A DNA stretch of 64,000 nucleotides from Lucinisca nassula (Eukaryota > Mollusca > Bivalvia > Lucinida > Lucinidae): the NCBI GenBank assembly GCA_963580285.1, contig OY757016.1, positions 45,213,124 through 45,277,123 of the forward strand, written 5' to 3'. This document shows, in pieces, positions 22,506-34,269 of the stretch. The first letter of the stretch is position 1. Every line of letters begins with the position of its first letter. The notes beneath the pieces are model-generated. The model made no database searches. It was not told the DNA's origin and saw only the letters and a program-made list of their open reading frames with translations. The position numbers and the translations under genes were made by a program.

Positions 22506-22610
22506 TTTAACAGCTTATGTATAAGCCTGTCCAGGAAAAGTGTGGATAGGTAAATTGACCGGCTCAAAAATGACCTAAAATAGTGTTGGTTTTCTTTTGC
22601 TCCAGCATTT
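22505..22610 (+). mobile_element. SINE-4 fragment
   Basis: 'ttatgtataagcctgtccag' and 'aaattgaccggctcaaaaat' match, on the opposite strand, the SINE-4 copy at 58,156-58,461. Confidence 0.55.
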
Positions 22611-22732
22611 CAGTGGTTCTTTTCTGTCGAGTCCACACCATTGTTTCATCTCTGTAGTTGTTTGATTTTTAGTGTTCACGGAGATGTTGCACTGATGAGT
22701 TACGACGCCTTCATGTGGACAGAACAAAATAA

Positions 22733-25700
22733 ACTAGAACTGTCAGAGGATCTGACTATAGCCCCGCTATAGCCCTGTCAGAGGAGAAAGACTCATGAAT
22801 TAAAGGTAAAGACTTGTGTGAGGGTTAAATCCCTAACAAGGTACCTACGCCTTATAGACTTTTCGCATTAATAGATCTGAAAAACAGTCTAAGTTAAAAA
22901 ATAGGTTTTGGATAATGAAAAAAGCACATGCACATCTTCAGACCTATATGAAAACACCTGTTAAATTTCAAAAGGATTGACTAGAACTGTAAGAGGAGTT
23001 GCGATCACAAGGTAGCAACTCCCTATACATTTTAACATTAGTAGATCTCAAAAATTGTCTAAGTTAAAAAAGGTGAAATAAGTAAAAAAAATTATTTAAG
23101 GATGATGAAAAAAGAATATGCACATCTTCAGACCTATATGAAAACACCTGTAAAGTTTCAAAAGGATTGACCTAGAACTGTAAGAGGAGTTGTGGTCACA
23201 AGGTAGCTACTCCCTATACATTTTAACATTAGTAGATCTCAAACATTGTCTAAGTTAAAAAAGGTGAAATAAGTGAAAAAAATTATTTAAGGATGATGAA
23301 AAAAGAATATGCACATCTTCAGACCTATATGAAAACACCTGTAAAGTTTCAATAGGATTGACCTAGAACTGTAAGAGGAGTTGCGGTAACAAGGTAGCTA
23401 CTCCCTATACATTTTAACATTAGTAGATCTCAAAAAATGTCTACGTTAAAAAAGGTGAAATAAGTGCAAAAAATTATTTAAGGATAATGAAAAAAAAATA
23501 TGCATATCTTCAGACCTATATGAAAACACCTGTAAAGTTTCAAAAGGATTGACCTAGAACTGTAAGAGAAGTTGCGGTAACAAGGTAGCTACTCCCTATA
23601 CATTTTAACATTAGTAGATCTCAAAAAATGTCTACGTTAAAAAAGGTGAAATAAGTGAAACTAGACGAAGCTTCATACCAAATATCAAAGTCCTGGGCCT
23701 TGTGGTTTCAGAGAAGAAGATTTTTAAAGATTTTCCCTATATAAGCCTATGTAAAACCAAAGGGCCCCGGGGCAGGGGCATTTTTGGCCCCAGCACTAAA
23801 ATTGGAACAATCTTGGTAGGGGTCCACTAGATGAAGCTTCATACCAAATATCAAAGTCCTGGGCCTTGTGGTTTTAGAGAAGAAAATTTTTAAAGATTTT
23901 CCCTATATAAGCCTATGTAAAACCAAAGGGCCCCGTGGCGGGGGCATTTTTGGCCCCAGCACTATAATTTGAACAATCTTGGTAGGGGTCCACTAGATGA
24001 AGCTTCATACCAAATATATAAGACCTGGGCCTTGTGGTTTCAGAGAAGAAGATTTTTAAAAATTTTCCCTATATAAGCCAATGTAAAAGCAAAGGGCCCC
24101 GTGGCGGGGGCATTTTTGTCCCAGCACTAAAATTTGAACAATCTTGGTAGGGGTCCACTAGATGAAGCTTCATACCAAATATCAAAGTCCTGGGCCTTGT
24201 GGTTTCAGAAAAGAAAATTTTTAAAGATTTTCCCTATATAAGCCCATGTAAAACCAAAGGGCCCCGTGGCGGGGGCATTTTTTGTCCCAGCACTAAAATT
24301 TGAACAATCTTGGTAGGGGTCCACTAGATGAAGCTTCATACCAAATATCAAAGACCTGGGCCTTGTGGTTTCAGAGAAGAAGATTTTCCCTATATAAGCC
24401 TATGTAAAACCAAAGGGCCCCGGGGCGGGGGCATTTTTGGCCCCAGCACTGTAATTTGAACAATCTTGGTAGGGGTCAACTAGATGAAGCTTCATACCAA
24501 ATATCAAAGACCTGGGCCTTGTGGTTTCAGAGAAGAAGATTTTTAAAGATTTTCCCTATATAAGCCAATGTAAAACCAAAGGGCCCCGTGGCGGGGGCAT
24601 TTTTTGTCCCAGCACTATAATTTGAACAATCTTGGTAGGGGTCCACTAGATGAAGCTTCATACCAAATATCAAAGTCCTGGGCCTTGTGGTTTCAGAGTA
24701 GAAGATTTTTGAAGATTTTCCCTATATAAGCCTATGTAAAACCAAAGGGCCCCGTGGCGGGGGCATTTTTTGTCCCAGCACTATAATTTGAACAATCTTG
24801 GTAGGGGTCCACTAGATGAAGCTTCATACCAAATATCAAAGTCCTGGGCCTTGTGGTTTCAGAGTAGAAGATTTTTGAAGATTTTCCCTATATAAGCCTA
24901 TGTAAAACCAAAGGGCCCTGGGGGGGGGGGGCATTTTTGGCCCCAGCACTATAATTTGAACAATCTTGGTAGGGGTCCACTAGATGAAGCTTCATACCAA
25001 ATATCAAAGACCTGGGCCTTGTGGTTTCAAAGAAGAAGATTTTTAAAGATTTTCCCTATATAAGCCAATGTAAAACCAAAGGGCCCCGTGGCGGGGGCAT
25101 TTTTCGTCCCAGCACTCAAATTTGAACAATCTTGGTAGGGGTCCACTAGATGAAGCTTCATACCAAATATCAAAGTCCTGGGCCTTGTGGTTTCAGAGAA
25201 GAAGATTTTTAAAGATTTTCCCTATATAAGCCTATGTAAAACCAAAGGGCCCCCGTGCGGGGGCATTTTTGGCCCCAGCACTATAATTTGAACAATCTTG
25301 GTAGGGGTCCACTAGATGAAGCTTCATACCAAATAACAAAGACCTGGGCCTTGTGGTTTCAGAGAAGAAGATTTTTTAAGTTTTTGGTGAAAAAAATCTG
25401 TTTTTGGCTCCTGTGACCTAGATGTGCAACGGACCGGAACCATTTGACCCATATTCAAACTTGACCGAGATATTGTCATGATGATCATTCTGAGCAAGTT
25501 TGATTAAGATTGGACCAAAATTGTGGCCCCTAGGGTGTTCACAAGGTTTTTATATGATTTGACCCGCTGACCTACTTTTTAACCCGATATGACCCATATT
25601 CGAACTGGACTGAAATATTGTCACAATGGTCATTCTGAGCAAGTTTCATGATAATTGGACCAAAACAGTGGCCTTCAGAGTGTTCACAAGGTTTTTCTAT

Positions 25701-26657
25701 GATTTGACCTACTGACCTACTTTTTGACCGGACATGACCCATATTCGAACTTGACCAAGATATTGTCATGATGATCATTCTGAGCAAGTTTGATTATGAT
25801 TGGACCAAAATTGTGGCCTCTAGGGTGTTCACAAGGTTTTTCTATGATTTGACCCGCTGACCTACTTTTTAAGCCGACATGATCCATATTCAAACTTCAC
25901 TAAAATATTGTCACAATGATCATTCTGAGCAAGTTTGATGATGATTGGACCAAAATTGTGGCCTCTCGAGTGTTCACAAGGTTTTTCTATGATTTGACCT
26001 ACTGACCTACTTTTTTACCCGACATGACCCAAATTCGAACTTGACCGAGATATTGTCATGATTATCATTCTGAGCAAGTTTGATGATAATTGGACCAAAA
26101 CTGTGGCCTCTAGTGTGTTCACAAGAAAAAGTTTACGCACGACGGACGACGGACGACGGACGACGCACGACGACGCCGGACATCTTACTGTCACAAAAGC
26201 TCACCATGACCTTCGGTCAGGTGAGCTAAAAAATTATTTAAGGATAATGAAAAAAGAATATGCATATCTTCAGACCTATATGAAAACACCTGTAAAGTTT
26301 CAAAAGGATTGACCTAGAACTGTAAGAGGAGTTGCGGTAACAAGGTAGCTACTCCCTATACATTTTAACATTAGTAGATCTCAAAAATAGTCTAAGTTAA
26401 AAAAGGTGAAATAAGTGAAAAAAATTATTTAAGGATAATGAAAAAAGAATATGCACATCTTCAGACCTATATGAAAACACCTGTAAAGTTTCAAATGGAT
26501 TGACCTAGAACTGTAAGAGGAGTTGCGGTAACAAGGTACCCACTATCAAATATTACAGACAGACAGACAGACAGACGGAATTCCGGACAAATTACAGACG
26601 GAATTCCGGACAAGCCAAATCCAATATAGACCCCACTTTTTCAAAGCGGGGCTATAA
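22733..26657 (+). mobile_element. G1: array element with F3 nested inside
   Basis: The 5' leader carries ATAGCCCCGC (22758-22767), complementary to GCGGGGCTAT at the 3' end (26646-26655). The body is a tandem array with a period near 191 bp ('gcacatcttcagacctatat', 'ttaacattagtagatctc'), four units before and two after F3. A (CAGA)n tract and 'attccggacaa' precede the terminal hairpin. Non-coding. The layout matches F and H though the sequences are unrelated. Confidence 0.77.
23661..26230 (+). mobile_element. F3: Helentron-like element inside a G1 unit
   Basis: Interrupts a G1 unit between 'gaaataagtgaaa' and 'aaaattatttaagg'. Eleven units of about 165 bp ('gatgaagcttcataccaaat', 'gcactataatttgaacaatc') are followed by five units of about 147 bp ('gatattgtcatgatgatcat'), then a GACGGAC-rich stretch and the end 'aggtgagctaaaaa'. 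The AACAAGAG 5' leader seen in F1 and F2 is missing, so it is 5'-truncated or rearranged. Confidence 0.77.
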
Positions 26658-28596
26658 AAACACATGCACATCTTAAGACCTCTTTGAAAACACCTGAAAA
26701 GTTTCAAAGGATCGGCCTAGAACTGTAAGAGGAGTTGCAGTAACAAGGTAGCTACTCCCTATACATTTTAACATTAGTAGATCTCAAAAATTGTCTAAGT
26801 TAAAAAAGGTGAAATAAGTGAAAAAAATTATTTAAGGATAATGAAAAAAGAATATGCACATCTTCAGACCTAGATGAAAACACCTGTAAAGTTTCAATAG
26901 GACTGACCTTGAACTGTAAGAGGAGTTGCGGTAACAAGGTAGCTACACCCTATACATTTTAACATTAGTAGATCTCTAAAATTGTCTAAGTTAAAAAAGG
27001 TGAAATAAGTGAAAAAAATTATTTAAGGATAATGAAAAAAGAATATGCACATCTTCAGACCTATATGAAAACACCTGTAAAGTTTCAAAAGGATTGACCT
27101 AGAACTGTAAGAGGAGTTGCGGTCACAAGGTAGCTAGTCTCCCCATACATTTTAACATTAGTAGATCTCAAAAATTGTCTTAGTTAAAAAGGTGAAATAA
27201 GTGAAAAAAATTATTTAAGGATAATGAAAAAAGAATATGCACATCTTCAGACCTATATGAAAACACCTGTAAAGTTTCAAAAGGATTGACCTAGAACTGT
27301 AAGAGGAGTTGCAGTAACAAGGTAGCTACTCCCTATACATTTTAACATTAGTAGATCTCAAAAATTGTCTAAGTTAAAAAAAGGTGAAATAAGTGAAAAA
27401 AATTATCTAAGGATAATGAAAAAAGAATATGCACATCTTCAGACCTATATGAAAACACCTGTAAAGTTTCAATAGGATTGACCTAGAACTGTAAGAGGAG
27501 TTGCGGTAACAAGGTAGCTACTCCCTATACATTTTAACATTAGTAGATCTCAAAAATTGTCTTAGTTAAAAAAGGTGAAATAAGTGAAAAAAATTCTTTA
27601 AGGATAATGAAAAAGAATATGCACATCTTCAGACCTATATGAAAACACCTGTAAAGTTTCAAAAGGATTGACCTACAACTGTAAGAGGAGTTGCAGTAAC
27701 AAGGTAGCTACTCCCTATACATTTTAACATTAGTAGATCTCAAAAATTGTCTAAGTTAAAAAAGGTGAAATAAGTGAAAAAAATTATTTAAGTATAACGA
27801 AAAAAAAATATGCATATCTTCAGACCTATTTAAAAACACCTGTAAAGTTTCAATAGGATTGACCTAGAACTGTAAGAGGAGTTGCGGTAACAAGGTAGCT
27901 ACTCCCTATACATTTTAACATTAGAAGATCTCAAAAATTGTCTAAGTTAAAAAAGGTGAAATAAGTGAAAAAAATTATTTAAGGATAATGAAAAAAGAAT
28001 ATGCACATCTTCAGACCTATATAAAAACACCTGTAAAGTTTCAATAGGATTGACCTAGAACTGTAAGAGGAGTTGCGGTCACAAGGTAGCTACTCCCCAT
28101 ACATTTTAACATTAGTAGATCTCAAAAATTGTCTAAGTTAAAAAAGGTGAAATAAGTGAAAAAAATTATTTAAGGATAATGAAAAAAGAATATGCACATC
28201 TTCAGACCTATATGAAAACACCTGTAAAGTTTCAATAGGATTGACCTAGAACTGTAAGAGGAGTTGCGGTAACAAGGTAGCTACTCCCTATACATTTTAA
28301 CATTAGTAGATCTCAAAAATTGTCTAAGTTAAAAAAGGTGAAATAAGTGAAAAAAATTATTTAAGGATAATGAAAAAAGAATATGCACATCTTCAGACCT
28401 ATATGAAAACACCTGTAAAGTTTCAAAAAGATTGACCTAGAACTGTAAGAGGAGTTGCGGTAACAAGGTACCCACTATCAAATATTACAGACAGACAGAC
28501 AGACAGACAGACATAATTCCGGACAAATTACAGACAGACGGAATTCCGGACAAGCCAAATCCAATATAGCCCCCACTTTTTCAAAGCGGGGCTATA
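26658..28596 (+). mobile_element. G2: second G element, no 5' leader
   Basis: Begins directly after the 3' hairpin of G1 with 'cacatgcacatcttaagacc', the first-unit variant of G1. It has about ten units of about 191 bp, then the same (CAGA)n/'attccggacaa' stretch and terminal hairpin (GCGGGGCTAT near 28,586-28,595). G1-G2 is thus a head-to-tail dimer. Confidence 0.75.
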
Positions 28597-29195
28597 ATTA
28601 TTTGTCCAAATCGCGAAGGAAGTAAGAGAGCGAGGATTGTGGCCACGTAAAATTGATTTAAGCCCTCCAGTGGAATTCATTTCACTGACCCTTCCAAGGC
28701 GGTTCTTCTGTCGGGGTTTATTTTTGTTATGGTTTGTCTTTCAGTGTTTGTATCGCTTATATAATTTTGTTTTGGATAGCCAATTGGCCATTTTGTGGGA
28801 AAGAAACTGTCCTTTTGGCTTTCTGCTATTGATGTTTCCAGAAAGGTCTAGTTGTTTCGTGTTTGTGTTTCTTTCCCTTTAGTGTCTCTGATGGGAGCTG
28901 TGGGTTAATTGTTTTGATTCCTAATCATTGCCTTCACTTCTATGACTGAGCTTAACACCAATACAAACAACCAAACATTAAATACTGGTGGTCTCTTCTA
29001 TTTCTATATGTTGGACAAGTCCATTCTTCATTTAAGGGTAGTCATGCCTATGTTTCTTTTTTTTCTTTTGGATGGAAAATCCTGTTAGTAAACTGTGCAG
29101 ACCCGGATCATTTAGGGTTTTTTTGCCTAGGGATTAAATAGGACTGCTATACATTTTTCTAGACATGGGTAGTCGGAGCCAATGAGGGATAATTA
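28597..29195. other. No gene; one dispersed segment
   Basis: 28,890-28,945 matches 19,355-19,412. An 81-codon plus frame (28,637-28,882) is rich in F, L and C and shows no motif. 29,093-29,115 may be a remnant of the core palindrome. Confidence 0.4.
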
Positions 29196-29785
29196 ACCAC
29201 TGTCCTGCTGCATATAGAGAACATATTAATTTGCCACACCCATTTCTGACTATCAACTAATCAAATTACTCAACCCCAATACCGGCCTCGATAGCTCAGT
29301 GGTTACAGCGTCCGCTTCGGGAATAGGCGGTCGAGGGTTTGATCCCCAGCCGAGCCATACCAAAGGCATAAGAAATGGTGCTAGGTACTCCCTTGGCTGA
29401 TGATCACATTATCAGGGATAGTCCTAGGAAGATAAATGAAGGCAGGTAAGTATTTGTTAAAACCCCTGTCACACCAGGGCTGCGTTCTCACGGCGTCCAA
29501 GAAAAATGCAGAACGCCGAGGTGCGCGCAGTACGATCGCAAACATCGCCGTAGCAACGCAGTGGCGTCGCCAGTAGACGCGTTGGGATCGCATAGAACGC
29601 CAAGCGACGGCGCGCATTTTGAGCATGCTCAAAACAAACGCCGTCGCTCGGCGTTCTGATCAGTGCGCAGTGAGGTCGCCGTAAGGTTGCCATAGCAGCG
29701 CAGTAAGGTCTCCTACAACGCTACAGGAGCTCGGCAGGGGCGCACAGAGGTCTCCTACAACGCCATATAAGCTCCGCTTGTATAA

Positions 29786-30114
29786 TTGATTAACTGATTG
29801 ATTGATTTGATATTTAATGTCCCAGTCAACACTGTATAGGTCATTTTGGAGACGTTGCTTCCAATTTTGTGGGACTTTTACCCGACTTTGAGATGAAATG
29901 ACATCTCAAGCCCTGTCGCCCAATGAAACCAATAGAGTTTACACGTATAAGCATGTTTACACCAATAGAGTTTACACGTATCTCGCACCGCTTTGCCTGG
30001 GCAGGCTTAGATCCTCTAAACGGTTTACCAGTACTCGTGTGAGGTCGGTTTCTGCTCTGCGTGGAAGCATCATGCAGCCCATCTATTTCTTCCAGTCCGA
30101 TGGGAGGGGGCCGC
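29786..30114 (-). mobile_element. SINE-7 with 12-bp TSD inside the TTAA element
   Basis: Near-complete body in minus orientation. The TSD CCGCTTGTATAA is at 29774-29785 and 30115-30126. It carries an internal duplication of 'accaatagagtttacacgta' (29928-29980). Confidence 0.88.
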
Positions 30115-30261
30115 CCGCTTGTATAAACAGTGGCTAGAGTAGAGTTTGATTGTGTACTGTCCCGAAAAAACCTACTTCTGAGGTGACTCATTCCGGGTAA
30201 GGTAATGACGGTGGACTTGCTTCTGCTTGCGGTGATTGCGGTGGACTTGCTTCCGACGGCA

Positions 30262-30478
30262 CAGGAGTACTGGTAAACCGCTTAGGGGATCTAAGCTTGC
30301 CCAGGCAAAGGGGCGCGAGTCGGACCATCCGTGCTTATTAACCCTATTAGTTTTATTGGGTGACAGAGATTGAGATGTCATTTCATCTCAATGTCGGGTT
30401 AAAGTCCCACAAAATTAGAAACAACGTCTCCAAAATGATCTATAATGTGTTGATGGGACGTTAAACCTCAAATCAAAC
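30262..30478 (+). mobile_element. SINE-7, 5'-truncated, in the TTAA element
   Basis: From 'gagtactggtaaaccgctta' to 'gttaaacctcaaatcaaac'. It sits opposite in orientation to the copy at 29,786. 30,127-30,262 between them includes a small 'gcggtggacttgcttc' duplication. Confidence 0.75.
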
Positions 30479-31174
30479 AAAACTGTTCGACTGATGAAGA
30501 TGTCTGTTTACACTTTGAGAACGTCTTCAACATGTGAGCGCCGTAAAAGCGCAGTGCACGCATTGAGAGCGCCGTAAAAGCGCAGTGCACACATTGTGAG
30601 CGCCGTAAAAGCGCAGAGGAAGCGCCGTGAGAGCGCATACAATCGCCATCAAGAACGCCGCAGGATCGCGATAGATCGCCATGTAAGCTCCGTAGCAACG
30701 TCTTGGTCGCTGTAGGGACGCCATGACAGGTCCATGTTCACAAAAATATCCCATATTTCTTGCGATCTCGCGGCGTTCTGCAAAATTAAACAACGCCGTG
30801 CCATCGCAGTGAAAACGCGGCATAGTGTGACAGGGGCTTAAAGGATACTTTGTCACAATAAAAGCTCTACAGAGCTTATTAGATTCATAATGCAACATTA
30901 AATAAAGCTTTATCTTATTTTTATATTTACTGTACATAATGTTTTCATTCGAATTTACAAATTGAATGGCGAACAGTGTAGATCCTGATCAGATGGCTTC
31001 TGAAGCTGATCTAGATCTACACTGTTTGTGAAGGAACTGGGGTTATAGTGTTCAGCAGGTCAAGGCTAAAGCTATATATAAGGACAGAGAATGAATGATT
31101 TCTGTAAAGGTACATGTATCTTGTTTTACTCATTACATTTGCCTCATTGAGGTGATTCTAATGAGTACACACAC

Positions 31175-31388
31175 CATACCTTTTCCAGATCTTTTGTAAA
31201 ATCAGGTTAGCCAAACCCATTTGTGACTTTGAACCAATCAGATTTCTTGATGTAATTTATTCCTACAAATTAACAAACCAAATGTCAAACAGTGTAGATC
31301 CTGATCAGATGGCTACAGAAGCCATCTGATCTGGATCTTCACTGTTCGCAAAGGTAGGGCTTGTCGCAAACAGCTGGGAAAGGATAAA
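31175..31388 (+). mobile_element. MITE-C copy 5
   Basis: 'aatcaggttagccaaaccca', hairpin (31285-31350) and 'cagctgggaaaggataaa'. The ends are eroded. 31,120-31,165 before it has one arm of the GAGGTGATTCTAAT palindrome of MITE-D. Confidence 0.7.
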
Positions 31389-31485
31389 AATTCTATTCCC
31401 AACTAACTGTGGAAAGAATTCTCTACAGCCAATGGAACAAGTCTGGCTCAGTCATGATAAATATATGAGCTATCAGTGTTCAAGT

Positions 31486-31773
31486 ACATTACCCAAACAC
31501 GCCTATACAAATACATAGACTTTTGCCCCCTTTATCGCCGAAAAAATGAAAATTTTATGATGAAAAATTGTAATATTTTTCTTATTTCTGCTCAAAATAT
31601 AGATTGTGGGCACTCGTTAGAACCGTCTCATCGAGGCAGTTCTAACGAGTACCCACAATCTATATTTTGGAGCAGAAATAAGAAAAATAAAGTATACCCC
31701 CGGAAATCCCAGTTTTATCATAAAAAAATGGGGTTCAAGGGGGCAAAATTATATAGGCGTGTTTTCGTAATGT
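31486..31773. mobile_element. MITE-D, intact, TA-flanked
   Basis: The ends CATTACccAAACACGCCTAT and (inverse) CATTACGAAAACACGCCTAT form inverted repeats of about 20 bp with TA on each side. The centre is a palindrome of about 60 bp around GTTAGAACCG.CTCATCGAGG. No coding capacity; Tc1/mariner-like by TA target. Confidence 0.8.
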
Positions 31774-32030
31774 AGGTGTGGTTGTGTCTTGTATCACTGG
31801 GGTGTCCAGCTGACACTGGCTAACAGTTGGGTGAGGCTTGCTGTTCTTGCAGCAGTTACGAACAGATAAAGGGTCCTTCCATTCATTTTCTTCTTTCTCC
31901 CCTATTCCTCACTTCATCTCCTCTTCTGTCTCTTCTATCTCTTTTCTCCCCTTTCTCTGGCAGATGATACAAAATGACCAACAAGGGTTGATGTGTCATT
32001 AAACCCAAACAAAATCAATCAATCAACCAA
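31486..32030 (+). mobile_element. Repeat M with an AATC-type tail and TSD
   Basis: A long CT-rich tract (31,880-31,970) is followed by 'gtgtcattaaacccaaac' and an (AATC)n-like tail. CAGTGTTCAAGT is at 31474-31485 and 32031-32042, so the whole block, including MITE-D at its 5' edge, lies within one 12-bp duplication. This looks like a SINE or truncated LINE. A second copy lies at 44,578-45,015. Confidence 0.65.
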
Positions 32031-32042
32031 CCAGTGTTCAAG

Positions 32043-33060
32043 TCATAGAACAAAATGCATGGATTTGGCATTCAGACAGACTGTGCTTTTTCAGTTCTAT
32101 ATTATTAGTACAGTTCAGGAGTAGTCTGAAGTAGCTCTACACAGTTTGCTTAAGCACTTCTGTCGCAGTGTTAAGATTTTAGAAGAATTTAAGCAATCGG
32201 AAAACAAGAAAACATCATCAAGATCTTTTTCAAGCAATCAATACATGTCATGAAAACTGGCAATTTTGTGCATGCTATCTAAAACTGGCAACCACAATTT
32301 AACCCAAATCAGATGCTGAGAATTGCAAGAAAAACTACATCTGAAAATGTCGTCTGCATATGTCGTCTGCTGAATATTCTTGCAAAGTTTTTTAAAATAT
32401 TTTTGCATACAGGCAAACAGTGTGGACCCAGATCAGACCGCACCCATTTGCAAAAATGACTTCTAAAGTAACCGACAGACGACAACGCATGATTTTCATT
32501 TTTGAGAAGAATTTCAGCAATCAGAAAACAAAATTTCAGTGGTCAGAAAACAAAATCAAATTTGTTTACAAACAATCAATATATGTCATGAAAACTGGCA
32601 AAGTGCATGCTATCCAAAACTGGCAACCACAATTTAACCCTCAAGACACTGATAATCAAAGCGCCAAAAGGCACTGCAATGACAGATTCTATGAGAAAAT
32701 CAAAACACTGTGAAGACAACCTTTCTAAAAAGCTGTTAAAATTTAGAAAAGTAGTTCTTGAAATTTCCATTGTATGATATGTTTGCAGATGTCTATACAC
32801 CGGTGGTATCATGAAATGCCATTCGATGTTTCAAATTTTGGAAAGAAACTATTTACGTTTTCAAAACCAAACATTTAAATTCAAGTTTTAACAATGCTAC
32901 TGCCAATTACTAACATTTTTGTCTGGTCGGTTGTGGATACCTCCCCACAAAAGATACTCTTTTTTTTCACAAAGAGATCGGAGGAGAAAGGCTGGTCAGT
33001 CCAGTACATGAATTCAATTGGCTTGAAGACATTTTTGAGTAAGAACAACACTATAAACCC
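32043..33060. other. MITE-A fragment, otherwise plain
   Basis: 32,341-32,500 matches MITE-A on the minus strand ('atgtcgtctgcatatgtcgt', half of the core hairpin at 32,411). 'catgaaaactggca' and 'ggcaaccacaatttaaccc' occur twice (32,250 and 32,585), and the region is repeated again near 41,480. No gene is recognised. Confidence 0.5.
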
Positions 33061-34110
33061 GCGCGTAATCCTGCTGGATTAGATATCCCGGATTCTGAGC
33101 GTAAACAAATAAATGGAACCTCGTGAGGCCGACGCACTTGATTGATGTAATGTCTCGCTGTTTAGTTAACGTCTCAGCCATGATCTTGAATGTTCTTAAT
33201 GTCGCTAGCTACATGCAATAGCTCGACATACCATTTCGCTTAAATTCCATCCGATAATGTCATGCTCTATTACGAACGCGTCGCCCCAGCATACCTGACA
33301 CCTATATGTCGAAACATCCCGAAACGACAATCGGCGTGATTCATGCTGAAGTGCGATGTGTCACTGAAACGCATATCACGCGAGTCGTTTGGACGCCAAT
33401 ATACATGTACGTGTTTCATGCACCAGCGTAAATGTTCCGTACTGTGTCGACGTCTTAATTTTGGTCACGTCTAGCTCTCAAAAGTGCATCGAACAAGGGC
33501 GACGAACAGTGTCAGTCCTTATTAGTCGGTAGTTGAGTGTGTGTGTGTCTGTGTGAATTCGGGTTTAACGTCGCTTTCAACAATTTTTCAGTCAACGCTG
33601 TCTGGTTGCGACAGGGAGATCAATGCTCAGTTTTATAGTGCTGCCTCACTGAAGTATCATGTCCCAGACACATTACATGATACAACACCCAGTCACATTA
33701 TCCTGACACTGGGTCGACCAGTCCTAGCTCTTCCCCGTAAATCTGAGTGCCAGGCAAGGAGCAGCTAGTACCATTTTTAACGACTTTGGTATGTAGCGGC
33801 CCGGGATCGAACCCGTGACCTCCTGTTCCCCGGAGCGGACACTCTACCAACTGAGCTATCGGGGCCGGTAGTCGAAACCCTTTGTTTATCTACAGGTACA
33901 GTGCAGCAGATGCCGGCGGAAATCTGCTTCGCATATGCGTCTGTCGGATGAATTGATCTTGACGCACTGACGTCGGTCTTCCGCTACGTCAACGTCCACT
34001 AGCGTCTTCTGTTGATAGTAAGATGTCGCTCCAACAGACAAATAGATCACACATATGTGGCACCCAAAATCAGAGTCAACGCCATCCGCTTTCCGACCAG
34101 CTTCTTACTG
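33060..34110. promoter_or_regulatory. CpG-dense, repeat-poor island
   Basis: Between the SINE insertions the sequence holds many CpGs: about 31 in 33,121-33,480 by hand count, more than base composition predicts. It lacks the repeat families that fill the rest of the window. It could be an unmethylated regulatory region or an unrecognised exon. No ORF or promoter motif proves either. Confidence 0.3.
33535..33866 (-). mobile_element. SINE-1 copy 2
   Basis: Minus strand: head 'ccccgatagctcagttgg', box B 'gggttcgatcccgggcc', body and 'gttgaaagcgacgttaaacc' with a CA tail. Likely TSD GGTAGTtGA/GGTAGTcGA (33529-33537, 33867-33875). Same family as 2233-2576. Confidence 0.85.
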
Positions 34111-34114
34111 TCCA

Positions 34115-34269
34115 TTAGAAGCCTCCGTGGTGTAGTGTTTATGCTACTCGCCTTGTAAACCAGGGATCGCAGGATCGATCCCTTTCGGATGTGTCTTTAA
34201 ACCGAGGCATCGTCTCCGTATGACCTTAGCTGTTGGTGGGACGTAAAACTCAAGCACTCACTCACTCTA
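34115..34269 (+). mobile_element. SINE-2 copy 3
   Basis: 'gcctccgtggtgtagtgttt', body and 'ggtgggacgtaaaactcaag'. The TSD ACTGTCCA is at 34107-34114 and 34270-34277. It lacks about 14 bp after box B relative to 20,415. Confidence 0.84.

Larger units (their letters stand above)
29461..30837. mobile_element. TTAA-flanked element, GC-rich
   Basis: TTAA is at 29457-29460 and 30838-30841. The ends are ACCCCTGTCACAC and (inverse) GCCCCTGTCACAC, so terminal repeats of about 12 bp. The interior is rich in GCGCCGTAAAAGCGCAG-type minisatellite, quite unlike the AT-rich surroundings. TTAA duplication fits piggyBac-like or Kolobok-like elements. No transposase is present. Confidence 0.75.
29280..30950 (+). 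mobile_element. SINE-3, split by a TTAA element
   Basis: The head 'ggcctcgatagctcagtgg' (box A) and 'gagggtttgatcccc' (box B) are at 29,283-29,352, with the body to 29,460. The body probably resumes after 30,841 with 'aggatactttgtcacaataa'. It lies inside MITE-C. The exact right boundary and TSD are unclear. Confidence 0.6.
29198..31074 (+). mobile_element. MITE-C split into two halves 1.7 kb apart
   Basis: The left half (29198-about 29,278, 'cctgctgcatatagag', 'gccacacccatttctgac') and right half (about 30,950-31,074, 'aaattgaatggcgaacagtg' and hairpin) complete one MITE-C when the sequence between is removed. Compare 21,674-21,885. Confidence 0.68.

Noticed and set aside
22691..22720. Another hammerhead (CTGATGAG near 22,691)
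   Set aside because: No stem II followed by GAAA and no cleavage triplet in register.
28637..28882. 81-codon hydrophobic plus-strand frame as a membrane protein
   Set aside because: T-rich sequence naturally yields F/L/C-rich translations; no conserved motif, and part lies next to a dispersed repeat.
29283..29352. Functional tRNA gene
   Set aside because: tRNA-like head of SINE-3; no terminator, and the SINE body follows directly.
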